From assembly GCF_034670005.1 (NCBI RefSeq), contig NZ_JAXMOH010000003.1, forward strand, positions 186,001-250,000: 64,000 nucleotides of DNA, read 5' to 3'. Origin of the DNA: Thalassobius sp034670005. Lineage in GTDB: Bacteria; Pseudomonadota; Alphaproteobacteria; Rhodobacterales; Rhodobacteraceae. Within the stretch, counting starts at the first letter, position 1; each line of letters starts with the position of its first letter. Below are positions 1-8,346 of the stretch, piece after piece. Made by a program: the position numbers and the translations under genes. A model generated the notes under the pieces. The model saw only the letters and a program-made list of their open reading frames with translations. It did not search any database and was not told the origin of the DNA.

Positions 1-1417
1 GACCCAGATAGCGTTCCGACAGCGTGTCCATCCCGTGCCCATGCAGCCCGGCATTCATCGCATAAGACATTAGCATCGTGTCATCGATCGGGCCGATATT
101 CACACCGTTGCGGGCGAAAATCTTGGCGTCGTATTTCATGTTCTGACCGATCTTCAGAATACTCTCATCCTCGAAGACGGGTTTTAGCAGCTGCAACGCT
201 TCGTCCAGACCCAACTGCCCCTCGGCCAGCTCATCCGACCCAAACAGGTCATCTGATCCGTCCTTGTGGGTCAGCGGAATATAGCAGGCCTGCCCGGGTT
301 CGATACATAGCGAGATTCCGACCAGATCGGCGCGCATTTCGTCAAGCCCGGTGGTTTCGGTATCAACCGCCACATAACCGCGTTCGCGCGCTTGGGCGAT
401 CCATTTCGCCAATGCGCCAGCGTCGCGCACACATTCATAGTCATCCGGTTTGAAAGGCAGTTCTTCGGGCGTATCGGCCTTGCCCGGTTCGGCGCCGTGC
501 GGATCGGTGTCGACGATTGCAGGCGGTTCGATGTTCAGTTGATTCGCGATCCGCTTGGTCAGGGTGCGAAATTCCATCTCGGCCAGAAAATGCAGCAGCT
601 TTTCGGGGTCGGGATCGCGCGCCTCCAGATCGTCGAGGCTGAAGCCCAGATCCATGTGGCAATCAAGCTGCACCAGCTTTTTCGACAGCTCGATCTGGTC
701 GCGCTTTTCGATCAGGGTCTGGCGCCGCTTGGGTTGCTTGATTTCTCCGGCCCGGTCCAGCAGATCCTCAAGCGATCCATATTCGTTGATCAGCAAAGCG
801 GCGGTTTTTATCCCGATCCCCGGCGCGCCGGGCACATTGTCGACGCTGTCACCGGCCAGCGCCTGCACGTCGACCACCCGTTCCGGGCCGACGCCGAACT
901 TTTCCATCACGCCCTCGCGGTCGATCAGCTTGTTTTTCATTGGGTCGAGCATTTCGACACCGTCGCCGACCAGTTGCATCAGGTCCTTGTCGGAACTTAC
1001 GATGGTCACCCGGCCACCGGCGTCGCGCGCCTGATGTGCCAGCGTTGCGATGATATCGTCGGCCTCGAATCCTTCGATTTCCTCGCAGGCGATGTTGAAG
1101 GCGCGGGTCGCTTCACGGGTCAGCGGGAATTGCGGTACCAGATCTTCGGGTGCAGGCGGGCGATGCGCCTTGTACTGATCGTAGAGGTCATTGCGGAAGC
1201 TTTTACCGGAATGGTCGAAAATCACTGCGACATGGGTCGGAGCATCCGGCCCATGATTGCCGTCGACATAGCGCTGCAGCATGTTGCAAAACCCCGCGAC
1301 CGCCCCGATTGGCAACCCATCGGATTTGCGCGTCAGCGGTGGCAGCGCGTGATAGGCGCGGAAGATGAAGGCCGATCCGTCGATCAGGTGCAGGTGGCAA
1401 CCCTTGCCGAATGTCAT
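1..1417 (-). CDS. polA: DNA polymerase I, N-terminal part (3' end outside window)
   Basis: The frame is open from the start codon at 1417 to the window edge, giving about 472 residues of a protein that is normally about 930 residues long in this group. It starts MTFGKGCHLHLIDGSAFIFR, the 5'-nuclease opening, and continues through the flap-nuclease motifs (EGFEADDIIATLA, VSSDKDLMQLV, GDSVDNVPG) to about residue 295. A 3'-5' exonuclease domain follows, with the first catalytic motif VDTETTGL near residue 350 and YDAKIFARNG near the edge, so proofreading looks intact. The polymerase domain lies outside the window. In the cell the enzyme fills gaps during excision repair and removes Okazaki primers. 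The gene downstream cannot be seen. The long plus-strand frame opposite this gene is only its shadow. Confidence 0.95.
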   Translation of the reverse strand, partial: MTFGKGCHLHLIDGSAFIFRAYHALPPLTRKSDGLPIGAVAGFCNMLQRYVDGNHGPDAPTHVAVIFDHSGKSFRNDLYDQYKAHRPPAPEDLVPQFPLTREATRAFNIACEEIEGFEADDIIATLAHQARDAGGRVTIVSSDKDLMQLVGDGVEMLDPMKNKLIDREGVMEKFGVGPERVVDVQALAGDSVDNVPGAPGIGIKTAALLINEYGSLEDLLDRAGEIKQPKRRQTLIEKRDQIELSKKLVQLDCHMDLGFSLDDLEARDPDPEKLLHFLAEMEFRTLTKRIANQLNIEPPAIVDTDPHGAEPGKADTPEELPFKPDDYECVRDAGALAKWIAQARERGYVAVDTETTGLDEMRADLVGISLCIEPGQACYIPLTHKDGSDDLFGSDELAEGQLGLDEALQLLKPVFEDESILKIGQNMKYDAKIFARNGVNIGPIDDTMLMSYAMNAGLHGHGMDTLSERYLG

Positions 1418-1500
1418 GCTGTTTCTCCCATGGTCCGATCACGCACGGTCTTTCATGCCACGCGGAAACCCGCACGGCCAGACCGCCGGTCGTCAATTGC

Positions 1501-1544
1501 ATTTCATCTTGCTAAAAATACTCAAATCGGGCGGTTGTCGCCCG
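1501..1544 (-). repeat. Interspersed intergenic element, copy 1 (inverted)
   Basis: On the minus strand this reads as a hairpin (CGGGCG, 5-base loop, CGCCCG; 1528-1544) followed by ATTTGAGTATTTTTAGCAAGATGAAAT-like sequence. The core GAGTATTT...CAAGATGAA matches copies near 33.2, 44.7 and 50.8 kb. It lies directly after the stop of the small zinc-finger gene (minus strand), where hairpin plus T-rich tract could act as a transcription terminator. Membership of the family is judged by eye. Confidence 0.55.
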
Positions 1545-1559
1545 CAGAAACCGGCTGGG

Positions 1560-1745
1560 TCAGCCCGCCTGATCCGCCTTCGACCCCTTCAGAACGTATT
1601 TCGCGTCGCAATAGGGGCATTCGATGAAACCGTCTTCTTCCGGGATATGCAGCCAGACCCGTGGGTGTCCAAGGGCGCCTTCGCCACCGTCACAGGCAAT
1701 CTTGGAGCTCTCGACAATTTTGGTTTCGGGCGCTTGAGTCGTCAT
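1560..1745 (-). CDS. Zinc-finger domain protein (zf-CHCC type)
   Basis: This 61-residue protein carries the pattern CDGGEGALGHPRVWL...GFIECPYCDAKYVL: a Cys, a His and a CxxC pair, the ligand set of the zf-CHCC family. That family is related to the zinc-binding accessory subunit of respiratory complex I (NDUFS6). The length is normal for bacterial members. The role here is probably a small soluble zinc protein linked to respiration, but that is inference from the family. It is divergent from the ABC ATPase gene (start codons 42 bases apart) and is followed by an interspersed repeat that may terminate it. Confidence 0.85.
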   Translation of the reverse strand: MTTQAPETKIVESSKIACDGGEGALGHPRVWLHIPEEDGFIECPYCDAKYVLKGSKADQAG

Positions 1746-1787
1746 CTGGGACGTTTCCTTTTGGCTGCAAAAGAACTAGGTGCTGTT

Positions 1788-2747
1788 ATGAGCGATCATA
1801 AAGCTAGGGGCAAGTGGGCCATGGGCGGGAATGCCATTGAAATCCGGGGACTGCGCAAGACCTATCGCGGGTCCAAGGGGCAGCCAGAAAAGCAGGCGCT
1901 GAAGGGAATCGATCTGGATATCCCTCAGGGGGCCGTCTTTGGGCTGCTGGGACCGAATGGGGCGGGAAAATCGACACTGATCAATATTCTCGCCGGGTTG
2001 GTGGTCAAAACCAGCGGCCAGGTGACGATCTGGGGGTTCGATCAGGATGTGAACCCGCGTCAATCGCGTGCCTCGATCGGAGTGATGCCGCAGGAACTCA
2101 ATCTGGATGCGTTTTTCTCTCCACGCGGCGCGCTGGATGTGCAGGCGGGTCTTTACGGTGTGCCCAAGGCGCAGCGCCGTACCGACGAAATATTGAAACT
2201 GATCGGGTTGGAAGACAAAGCCGATGCTTACGCCCGCACCTTGTCGGGCGGTATGCGGCGACGATTGTTGCTGGGCAAGGCGCTGGTCCACGCCCCGCAT
2301 GTTCTGGTTCTGGACGAGCCGACGGCGGGCGTGGATATCGAACTGCGCCAGATGCTGTGGTCGAATATCCGCAAGCTGAACGATGAGGGTATGACCATCA
2401 TCCTGACCACGCATTATCTGGAAGAAGCCGAAGAGATGTGCGACGAGATCGCCATCATCAATCAGGGTGAAGTGGTGGCGCGCGACAGCAAAGTGAACTT
2501 GCTGAACCGGATCGACGCCAAGACCATGGTAATTCATCCCGAGGCGGAGGTTGCAGACCTGCCGCAGGCCGAAGGCATCACCGTGGAGGCCCGGCCAGAC
2601 GGGGCCTTGGCCTTAAACTATCACGCCAATGAAACCAGCGCCGAGGCTGTTTTGGCCGCCGTGCGCGAGGCCGGTATCCGCATCCGCGACGTAAAGACGG
2701 AAGAAGCCGATCTCGAGGATATTTTCCTGGAACTAACACGAGGCTGA
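1788..2747 (+). CDS. ABC transporter ATP-binding protein (YadG-like)
   Basis: A 319-residue single-domain ABC ATPase. Visible motifs are Walker A GPNGAGKST, a Q-loop (MPQELNLD), the signature LSGGMRRR, Walker B VLVLDEPTAGVD and an H-loop in LTTHYLEEAEEM. The C-terminal 70 residues form the small extra domain typical of exporters of the YadG/CcmA-like (ABC-2) class. The start at 1788 is chosen because it is the first ATG after the divergent promoter region; an ATG at 1821 (MGGNAIEIRGL) has a better purine tract upstream and would give 308 residues. No permease gene is adjacent: the next gene is a metal exporter 9 bases downstream. The membrane partner must be elsewhere, so the substrate is unknown. 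Confidence 0.88.
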   Translation: MSDHKARGKWAMGGNAIEIRGLRKTYRGSKGQPEKQALKGIDLDIPQGAVFGLLGPNGAGKSTLINILAGLVVKTSGQVTIWGFDQDVNPRQSRASIGVMPQELNLDAFFSPRGALDVQAGLYGVPKAQRRTDEILKLIGLEDKADAYARTLSGGMRRRLLLGKALVHAPHVLVLDEPTAGVDIELRQMLWSNIRKLNDEGMTIILTTHYLEEAEEMCDEIAIINQGEVVARDSKVNLLNRIDAKTMVIHPEAEVADLPQAEGITVEARPDGALALNYHANETSAEAVLAAVREAGIRIRDVKTEEADLEDIFLELTRG

Positions 2748-2756
2748 GCACAAGGC

Positions 2757-3671
2757 ATGCCGCACGATCATCATGGCCATCATCACCACGGTGCCGATCT
2801 CGATATTGGGGATAAACGCGTCGCATTGGCGGTCGCGGTCAATTTTCTGCTGACGCTGGTACAGATCGTGGCGGGGGTGGTTTCGGGATCGCTCGCGCTG
2901 ATCGCGGATGCAATCCACAACCTGTCTGACGCGTTATCCTTGGTGATTGCCTTTTTCGCCCGCCGCATCGGCAAGCGTCCGGCCGATCCGCAAATGACCT
3001 TTGGCTATGGTCGTGCCGAAGTGGTGGCGGCACTGATCAATTATACCACGCTGATCGTGGTGGCGTTTTATCTTGCAGCGGAAGGCGTTCAGCGCCTGTT
3101 CAACCCGGCCGAGGTCGAGGGCTGGATCGTGGTCGTGGTGGCCGGTATCGCACTGGTCATCGACACAGTGACGGCGCTGCTGATCCTGCGGATGAGCAAG
3201 GACAGCGCCAATATGCGCGCCGCTTTCCTGCATAACGTGGCCGATGCTCTGGGGTCTGTTGCTGTGATTGTCGGCGGGACCCTGATCCTGCTGTACGATT
3301 GGCGGCTGGTTGACCCGATCGTGACGCTGCTGATCTCGGGCTACATCCTGTGGCATTGCTGGCAGGGGGTGGTGCCGGTTATCCGTATCCTGATGTTGGG
3401 TACGCCTGAAGATACCGATCTTGATCTGGTGTTGGCTGCGCTGCGCGGCATAGACGGGGTCGAGGACATTCATCATTTGCATGTCTGGTGCATGCAGGAA
3501 CACGAAACCGCGCTGGAAGGCCACGTTGTGCTGGATGGCCGGGTCGCCGCCGAGGTGGTCAAACGCGATGTCAAACGGCTGCTGCGGGACAGGTTCGGTA
3601 TCGTGCATGCGGTTCTGGAGCTTGAAGCCGAGGGCGAATCCTGTGGCTACACCAGATTGATCGGTCATTGA
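2757..3671 (+). CDS. Cation diffusion facilitator (zinc/cobalt exporter)
   Basis: A 304-residue CDF-family proton antiporter exporting divalent metals, most likely zinc, from the cytoplasm. The N-terminus is His-rich (HDHHGHHHHG), as in ZitB/CzcD proteins. Six membrane segments follow, with the two HxxxD metal sites IHNLSD (segment 2) and LHNVAD (segment 5). A cytoplasmic domain with the usual late HxHxW pattern (HHLHVWCMQ) ends the protein. It begins 9 bases after the ABC ATPase gene and is probably cotranscribed with it. Whether the metal is zinc, cobalt or cadmium cannot be read from the sequence. Confidence 0.93.
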   Translation: MPHDHHGHHHHGADLDIGDKRVALAVAVNFLLTLVQIVAGVVSGSLALIADAIHNLSDALSLVIAFFARRIGKRPADPQMTFGYGRAEVVAALINYTTLIVVAFYLAAEGVQRLFNPAEVEGWIVVVVAGIALVIDTVTALLILRMSKDSANMRAAFLHNVADALGSVAVIVGGTLILLYDWRLVDPIVTLLISGYILWHCWQGVVPVIRILMLGTPEDTDLDLVLAALRGIDGVEDIHHLHVWCMQEHETALEGHVVLDGRVAAEVVKRDVKRLLRDRFGIVHAVLELEAEGESCGYTRLIGH

Positions 3672-3762
3672 AGCCGGACGCGGGGACACGAACACCAAAG
3701 CCCTGTTTGCACTTGCAACTTCCGACGCGTTGGCGTCGATTAGGGACTAAATAAGTGCTGCA

Positions 3763-4659
3763 ATGGGATTAACGATGACGGATCAACCCAGAATCGACAT
3801 GGTGAAATGGCTTCATGACGTGCTTGAAGTCGAAACGGTTGAGGATAACTTTTTCCGCGGTATCGCCACCCCGCAGGGGCGTGGGCGATCTTTTGGTGGT
3901 CAGGTGATCGGTCAGGCGTTAATGGCAGCAATCCGCACCGTCGGGACGGACCGTCCGGTACATTCATTGCACGCCTACTTCATGCGCCCGGGCGATGCCA
4001 CCAAACCGGTACTCTACCAAGTTGACTGCGATCGTGATGGCCGCAGTTTCGCAACTCGTCGGGTGGTGGCGATCCAGTCGGGCAAACCGATCCTGAATCT
4101 GGCAGCCTCTTTCCATGTCATCGAACCCGGTCTGGCGCATCAGGCGCAAATGCCCGATGTGCCGATGCCGGAAGAGTTGGAAAGCGACGAACAGATTGGC
4201 GAACGGATGCAAGACCAACTGCCCGAAGCCTTTCTGGAATGGTTGCGCGTCCCGCGTCCGATCGAAATGCGCCCGGTGGGGTTACGTGCGCCCTTTACCC
4301 GAGACCCGCAGGAGCCGGTTCAGAACATGTGGTTCAAGGTACGTGGCCCCTTTGGCGACGATTCCAATCTGCACCGGGCGGCGTTGGCCTATACATCGGA
4401 TTACGGTTTGCTGGGGACCTCTGTTCTGCCCTTTGCCAAGGCGTTCGTCGATCCCGACATGCAATTTGCCAGCCTTGATCACGCGGTTTGGTTCCATGAT
4501 GATTTCCGTATGGACGAATGGTTGCTTTATGCAATGGACAGTCCATGGTCTGGTGGCGCGCGCGGTTTCAACCGCGGTCAGATATTTACCCGCGACGGGC
4601 GGTTGGTGGCCTCGACCGCGCAGGAAGGGTTGATCCGGCAGGTGACACCCAGAGGCTAG
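3763..4659 (+). CDS. tesB: Acyl-CoA thioesterase II
   Basis: A 298-residue protein with the double hotdog fold of TesB. The N-terminal hotdog shows RSFGGQVIGQAL and HSLHAYFMRPGD. The C-terminal one shows HAVWFHDDFRMDEWLLYAMDS and GFNRGQIFTRDGRLVAS, the regions that carry the catalytic Asp and Gln/Thr in the family. It hydrolyses acyl-CoA to free acid and CoA in the cytosol. A second ATG at 3775 (MTDQPRID) has a slightly better ribosome-binding site (GGGA six bases upstream) and may be the true start. Its stop codon overlaps the stop codon of the convergent WYL regulator gene. Confidence 0.92.
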   Translation: MGLTMTDQPRIDMVKWLHDVLEVETVEDNFFRGIATPQGRGRSFGGQVIGQALMAAIRTVGTDRPVHSLHAYFMRPGDATKPVLYQVDCDRDGRSFATRRVVAIQSGKPILNLAASFHVIEPGLAHQAQMPDVPMPEELESDEQIGERMQDQLPEAFLEWLRVPRPIEMRPVGLRAPFTRDPQEPVQNMWFKVRGPFGDDSNLHRAALAYTSDYGLLGTSVLPFAKAFVDPDMQFASLDHAVWFHDDFRMDEWLLYAMDSPWSGGARGFNRGQIFTRDGRLVASTAQEGLIRQVTPRG

Positions 4660-5345
4660 CTGCGACGTTTGTAAGCTTTCAATCGATAGAAATCGCGCAG
4701 GGTCTGGCCCGATTGGGGTTTGAACCTTTCCCCTTGGGTCAGGCCCTGGATTCTATCCAGCCGGAACATGCGGAAATCTTCGCGCAATTCGCACCAGCAG
4801 ACCATGGTCCAGATTTTACCCCAGAACCACAGCCCCAAGGGGCGAACGCTGCGGCTGGACGCGGCGCCGGCTTCGTCTTCATAGTTGATTTGCAGCCGGA
4901 TATGGGTATTGGCAGCGGCCTCGACACGGTCGATCAGGTCGCGCAGGTCGTCGGTCATGTCCTGCAGAGCGAGGGCGTGTACCTGCACCTCTTCGGCCCG
5001 GTCGCGGGCCGCCTCGGGCAGAACCGCATTGATCTTGACCAGCGCCTCTTCGGCGGCGGCGGCCATCGCAGTACCGCCCCAGGCGCGGATCATTCTTGCT
5101 CCGGCCACCAGCGCCACGATTTCGTCCGAACTGAACATCAGGGGCGGCAAGTCATAGCCGTCGCGCATCAGATAGCCGACCCCGGCTTCGCCCTCTATTG
5201 GAACGCCCGAACCGATCAAATCGGCCACGTCGCGGTAGATTGTCCGCGGCGTGACCTCCAGCTTTTCGGCCAGCTGCGCCGCAGTCACCAACCGCCCACC
5301 GCGCAGATATTGCACGATCTGGAACAGGCGATCGGCGCGGCGCAT
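4656..5345 (-). CDS. YafY-type HTH/WYL transcriptional regulator
   Basis: A 229-residue regulator with an N-terminal winged helix (RLVTAAQLAEKLEVTPRTIY, residues 17-36) and a C-terminal WYL domain ending FRMFRLDRI. The name-giving Trp-Tyr-Leu is replaced by Trp-Thr-Met here (GKIWTMVCW), a variation I consider usual for the YafY branch. It follows the VOC gene with a TGATG stop/start overlap, so the two are translationally coupled. WYL domains bind small ligands or nucleic acid; the ligand here is unknown. A perfect palindrome at 5764-5787, upstream of the pair, is the likely operator (inference). The 3' end overlaps the stop of tesB on the other strand. Confidence 0.9.
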   Translation of the reverse strand: MRRADRLFQIVQYLRGGRLVTAAQLAEKLEVTPRTIYRDVADLIGSGVPIEGEAGVGYLMRDGYDLPPLMFSSDEIVALVAGARMIRAWGGTAMAAAAEEALVKINAVLPEAARDRAEEVQVHALALQDMTDDLRDLIDRVEAAANTHIRLQINYEDEAGAASSRSVRPLGLWFWGKIWTMVCWCELREDFRMFRLDRIQGLTQGERFKPQSGQTLRDFYRLKAYKRRS

Positions 5346-5716
5346 CAGGCGGCTGCCGGTTCGAACAGACCCAACGAATTGCCGTCGGGATCTCGGACAT
5401 AGACAAAGCGGCCCGGAGGGATCGCGATCGGTTCGCTCAACACGGTGCCGCCTGCTCGGGCACAGCGGGTGGCCGCGTCTTCCAGTTTGCCGGGGACCGC
5501 CAGATGCAGGGTCGGGCCCTGACCCGTTTGGGCCGGGTTTCCAGGGTAAAGATGCCCGCCGACGGTTCCCATGGCGTTGCCAAGAACGGCGATGGGATTG
5601 GGTCCGGTTTCATCCAATGACATGTCATATCCGAAAACGGTTTGGTAGAAGACCATGGAATTCTGCATATCCGAAACCGGGATTTCGGACCAGACGACGA
5701 TGGGTTTCTGTGTCAT
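5345..5716 (-). CDS. VOC (glyoxalase-fold) family protein
   Basis: A 123-residue two-module VOC protein. Module 1 shows SEIPVSDMQNSMVFYQTVFGY, and module 2 ends RFVYVRDPDGNSLGLFEP, the standard glyoxalase/bleomycin-resistance ending with a metal-ligand-type position. It could be a lyase, an isomerase or a binding protein for a small electrophile or antibiotic; the sequence does not say which. It is the first gene of a two-gene unit with the WYL regulator, overlapping it by one base. Pairing of a VOC protein with a YafY regulator suggests that a small molecule both induces the regulator and is handled by the enzyme (inference). Confidence 0.88.
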   Translation of the reverse strand: MTQKPIVVWSEIPVSDMQNSMVFYQTVFGYDMSLDETGPNPIAVLGNAMGTVGGHLYPGNPAQTGQGPTLHLAVPGKLEDAATRCARAGGTVLSEPIAIPPGRFVYVRDPDGNSLGLFEPAAA

Positions 5717-5763
5717 GTATTTTTCCTCGTATCATTGATTGACGGACAACCTATGACACAGGG

Positions 5764-5787
5764 CTGCTGACAGCATTCTGTCAGCAG
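5764..5787. promoter_or_regulatory. Perfect 10+4+10 palindrome, candidate operator
   Basis: CTGCTGACAG, four bases, then CTGTCAGCAG: a perfect inverted repeat 48-71 bases upstream of the VOC gene start. No T-run follows it on either strand, which argues against a terminator for the DUF1285 gene ending at 5804. Position and symmetry suit the binding site of the WYL regulator encoded by this unit. That assignment is inference. Confidence 0.5.
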
Positions 5788-5803
5788 TGTTTCAGCAGGC
5801 CGA

Positions 5804-6397
5804 TTAATCCGGAAGTTCATCCGACGGGATGATTGGGAAAAACTGACCGCCCGACCACAGGCCGAACCAGCTTGTACCGTCAACATCGTGATGCTCTGAC
5901 AAATCGACCAGCCTGTAGAAGCTTTTGCGGTCGATCAGCGCCTCAAGATTAGTGCGGACCAGCACATAGGGCGACGGTTCCCCGGTTTCCGGATCGCGTT
6001 CCACCCGGATCGGGGCCTTTGGTCCTGCTGCGACCTTGTCGCCGACATTTGTGGTGAAGGTCAGAACCTGATCCTGCCCATTGCCCTCGGCTTCGAAATC
6101 CACCGCCACGAAAGGCGCGTCATCGACAGTGATGCCGACCATTTCGACCGGAGTGACAAGGAAATATTTGTCATCATCCTTTCGCAAGATCGTGGAAAAC
6201 AGACGAACAAGTTCGGGCCGCCCGATCGGGGTGCCCTGATAGAACCAAGTCCCGTCGCGGGCAATGCGCATATCCAGATCGCCGCAAAATGGCGGGTTCC
6301 ACAGATGCACAGGCGGCAGGCCCTTGCCCTTGGAGGCGGCGCGGGCGGCGGCGCTTAGACTTTCTGATGATGGCTTCACGGACATTTGTTCGCTCAT
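5804..6397 (-). CDS. DUF1285 domain protein
   Basis: A 197-residue soluble protein of the DUF1285 family. Recognisable stretches are HLWNPPFCGDLDMRIARDG and GTPIGRPELVRLFSTIL in the first half, with KYFLVTPVEMVGI and FAVDFEAEG-like sequence after. The C-terminus is less conserved. The function of the family is unknown. The start at 6397 is the ATG that opens MSEQMSVKP; in-frame ATG 6409 and TTG 6433 are possible but the TTG would leave almost no room for the divergent promoter. It is divergent from the MoxR operon, with 69 bases between start codons. Confidence 0.85.
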   Translation of the reverse strand: MSEQMSVKPSSESLSAAARAASKGKGLPPVHLWNPPFCGDLDMRIARDGTWFYQGTPIGRPELVRLFSTILRKDDDKYFLVTPVEMVGITVDDAPFVAVDFEAEGNGQDQVLTFTTNVGDKVAAGPKAPIRVERDPETGEPSPYVLVRTNLEALIDRKSFYRLVDLSEHHDVDGTSWFGLWSGGQFFPIIPSDELPD

Positions 6398-6466
6398 AGT
6401 TTTTGCCATTTGCGTTTGGCGAGATACACTCAATATGAAACGTACCCCTGATAACGGAGTTTGACC

Positions 6467-7474
6467 ATGACCGATCCCAATGACCTTCTGGTCGAGATCG
6501 AGGCATTAGAAGAAAAACTGGCCGAGGCGAAGGGATCGATCACAAGGCGGTTCATTGGTCAGGAACAGGTTGTCGACCTGACCTTGTCCGCGCTTTTGTG
6601 CGGCGGTCATGCGCTGCTGATTGGCCTGCCTGGCCTGGGGAAAACCCGTCTGGTCGACACGCTAAGCACGGTGATGGGGCTGGACGGAAACCGGATTCAG
6701 TTCACCCCGGATCTGATGCCGGCAGATATCCTCGGGTCCGAAGTTCTGGAAACCGATAGTGAAGGCCGCCGGTCGTTCCGATTCGTGCCCGGCCCGATTT
6801 TTTGTCAGCTGCTGATGGCTGATGAAATCAATCGCGCCAGCCCACGGACGCAATCTGCATTACTACAGGCGATGCAGGAATATCACATTACCGTGGCAGG
6901 CGAAGACCGCGCATTGGGCGAGCCATTTCACGTGCTGGCAACGCAGAACCCGATCGAACAGGAAGGCACCTATCCGCTGCCCGAAGCGCAGCTTGACCGT
7001 TTTCTGGTCCAGATCGACGTGGCCTATCCTGACCGTCAGACCGAACGCGATATTTTGCTGGCGACCACGGGGGTCGACGAAGATAAAGCGCATCAGGTTT
7101 TCACCGCCGCCGAATTGATCCGCGCCCAGACTCTGTTACGGCAAATGCCGGTCGGCGACAGCGTGGTCGAAGCGATCCTCGATCTGGTCCGCGCCTTCCG
7201 GCCCGATGACGAAACCGCCGACGAACGGGTGAAACAGACCGTGGCGTGGGGACCCGGGCCGCGCGCGGCACAGGCCTTGATGCTGACGGTGCGGGCGCGG
7301 GCGATGCTGCAGGGACGGTTGGCACCGTCTGTCGATGACGTGGTGGCAATGGCGCGCCCGGTGCTGAGCCACCGGATGGCGTTGAATTTCGCCGCAAGGG
7401 CGCGGGGCGATAGCCTTGCCGATCTGATCGAGGCCACCGTCGCGCGCACCACCCGAATCGAGGCTGCGGCTTGA
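6467..7474 (+). CDS. MoxR family AAA+ ATPase
   Basis: A 335-residue MoxR ATPase, the usual length. Walker A is GLPGLGKTRL, Walker B LLMADEINRASP, sensor 1 is in ATQNPIEQEGTYPLPEAQLDRF, with the arginine finger in that last segment. The start at 6467 has GGAGT six bases upstream. MoxR proteins are chaperone-like ATPases that mature partner complexes, typically together with von Willebrand-type proteins. Here it leads a four-gene unit (DUF58, BatA/DUF4159 and a membrane amidotransferase-like protein) whose genes overlap end to end, so the products almost certainly act together at the membrane. Confidence 0.94.
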   Translation: MTDPNDLLVEIEALEEKLAEAKGSITRRFIGQEQVVDLTLSALLCGGHALLIGLPGLGKTRLVDTLSTVMGLDGNRIQFTPDLMPADILGSEVLETDSEGRRSFRFVPGPIFCQLLMADEINRASPRTQSALLQAMQEYHITVAGEDRALGEPFHVLATQNPIEQEGTYPLPEAQLDRFLVQIDVAYPDRQTERDILLATTGVDEDKAHQVFTAAELIRAQTLLRQMPVGDSVVEAILDLVRAFRPDDETADERVKQTVAWGPGPRAAQALMLTVRARAMLQGRLAPSVDDVVAMARPVLSHRMALNFAARARGDSLADLIEATVARTTRIEAAA

Positions 7475-8346
7475 CCCTGACACCTCCCCTTCGGGCGCGA
7501 GCCGAAGAACAGGCCGCGTCGCTTCCTCCGCTGTTAGCCCGGGCTGAACATTTGGCCGGGACGGTGCTGCTGGGCGAACACGGTCGGCGCCGCGCGGGTA
7601 TGGGGGATGATTTTTGGCAATACCGGCCCGTGCAGCCAGGGGATTCAAGACGGATGATCGACTGGCGCCGTTCGGCGCGGGGCGATGCGCAATACGTCCG
7701 TGAACGCGAATGGCAGATCGCGCAAAGCGTTATGCTTTGGGTCGATCAGGCGGCGTCGATGCGGTTTGCATCTCACAACGACCTGCCGGAAAAGGCCGAC
7801 CGCGCCCGATTGCTGGCGCTGGCCGTGGCGATCTTGCTGGTGCGTGGCGGCGAACGGGTCGGGCTGACCGGCACGCTACTGCCGCCGCGGCGGGGCAATA
7901 ACCAAATCTTGCGGTTGGCCGAGTTCCTGGCGCTTGATGAACCCGCCGATTATGGCGTGCCTGAAGCGCGTGCGATGATCCCTCAGGCACGTGCTGTTTT
8001 CCTGTCCGATTTCATGGGTGATATCGATGCGGTGCGGCAGGCCTTGACCAAAGCCGCCGATCGCGGCGTGCGCGGCATTCTTTTGCAAGTGCTGGACCCC
8101 TCCGAGGAAGCCTTCCCGTTTCAGGGCCGCACGATTTTCGAAAGCGTTGGCGGAACGGTAAGCCATGAAACCCTGAAGGCGGGTGAATTGCGTGACCGTT
8201 ATCTTCAGCGGCTGGAACGGCGCAAGGCGGATTTGGCGGGTCTTTGCGCGGTGACAGGGTGGCAATTTCATACTCATCACACCAGTGACAGCGCGCAGGT
8301 TTCGTTACTGTGGCTGTGGCATGCGCTGAACCGGGGGACCGTCTGA
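7471..8346 (+). CDS. DUF58 domain protein
   Basis: A 291-residue DUF58 protein with the family hallmark FWQYRPVQPGDSRRMIDWRRSAR around residues 47-70, followed by a vWA-like region (VMLWVDQAASMRF). It begins at a TTG that overlaps the MoxR stop codon by four bases; GAGG lies seven bases upstream and no ATG is available for another 125 bases. DUF58 proteins are the constant partners of MoxR ATPases and may recognise or assemble envelope proteins. The molecular activity is unknown. Confidence 0.9.
   Translation: MTLTPPLRARAEEQAASLPPLLARAEHLAGTVLLGEHGRRRAGMGDDFWQYRPVQPGDSRRMIDWRRSARGDAQYVREREWQIAQSVMLWVDQAASMRFASHNDLPEKADRARLLALAVAILLVRGGERVGLTGTLLPPRRGNNQILRLAEFLALDEPADYGVPEARAMIPQARAVFLSDFMGDIDAVRQALTKAADRGVRGILLQVLDPSEEAFPFQGRTIFESVGGTVSHETLKAGELRDRYLQRLERRKADLAGLCAVTGWQFHTHHTSDSAQVSLLWLWHALNRGTV

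Noticed and set aside
392..1627. A 411-codon open frame on the plus strand opposite polA
   Set aside because: It runs antisense to a clear polA reading frame, has no ribosome-binding site and its protein is His/Arg/Phe-rich without any family signature, as expected for a shadow in GC-rich DNA.
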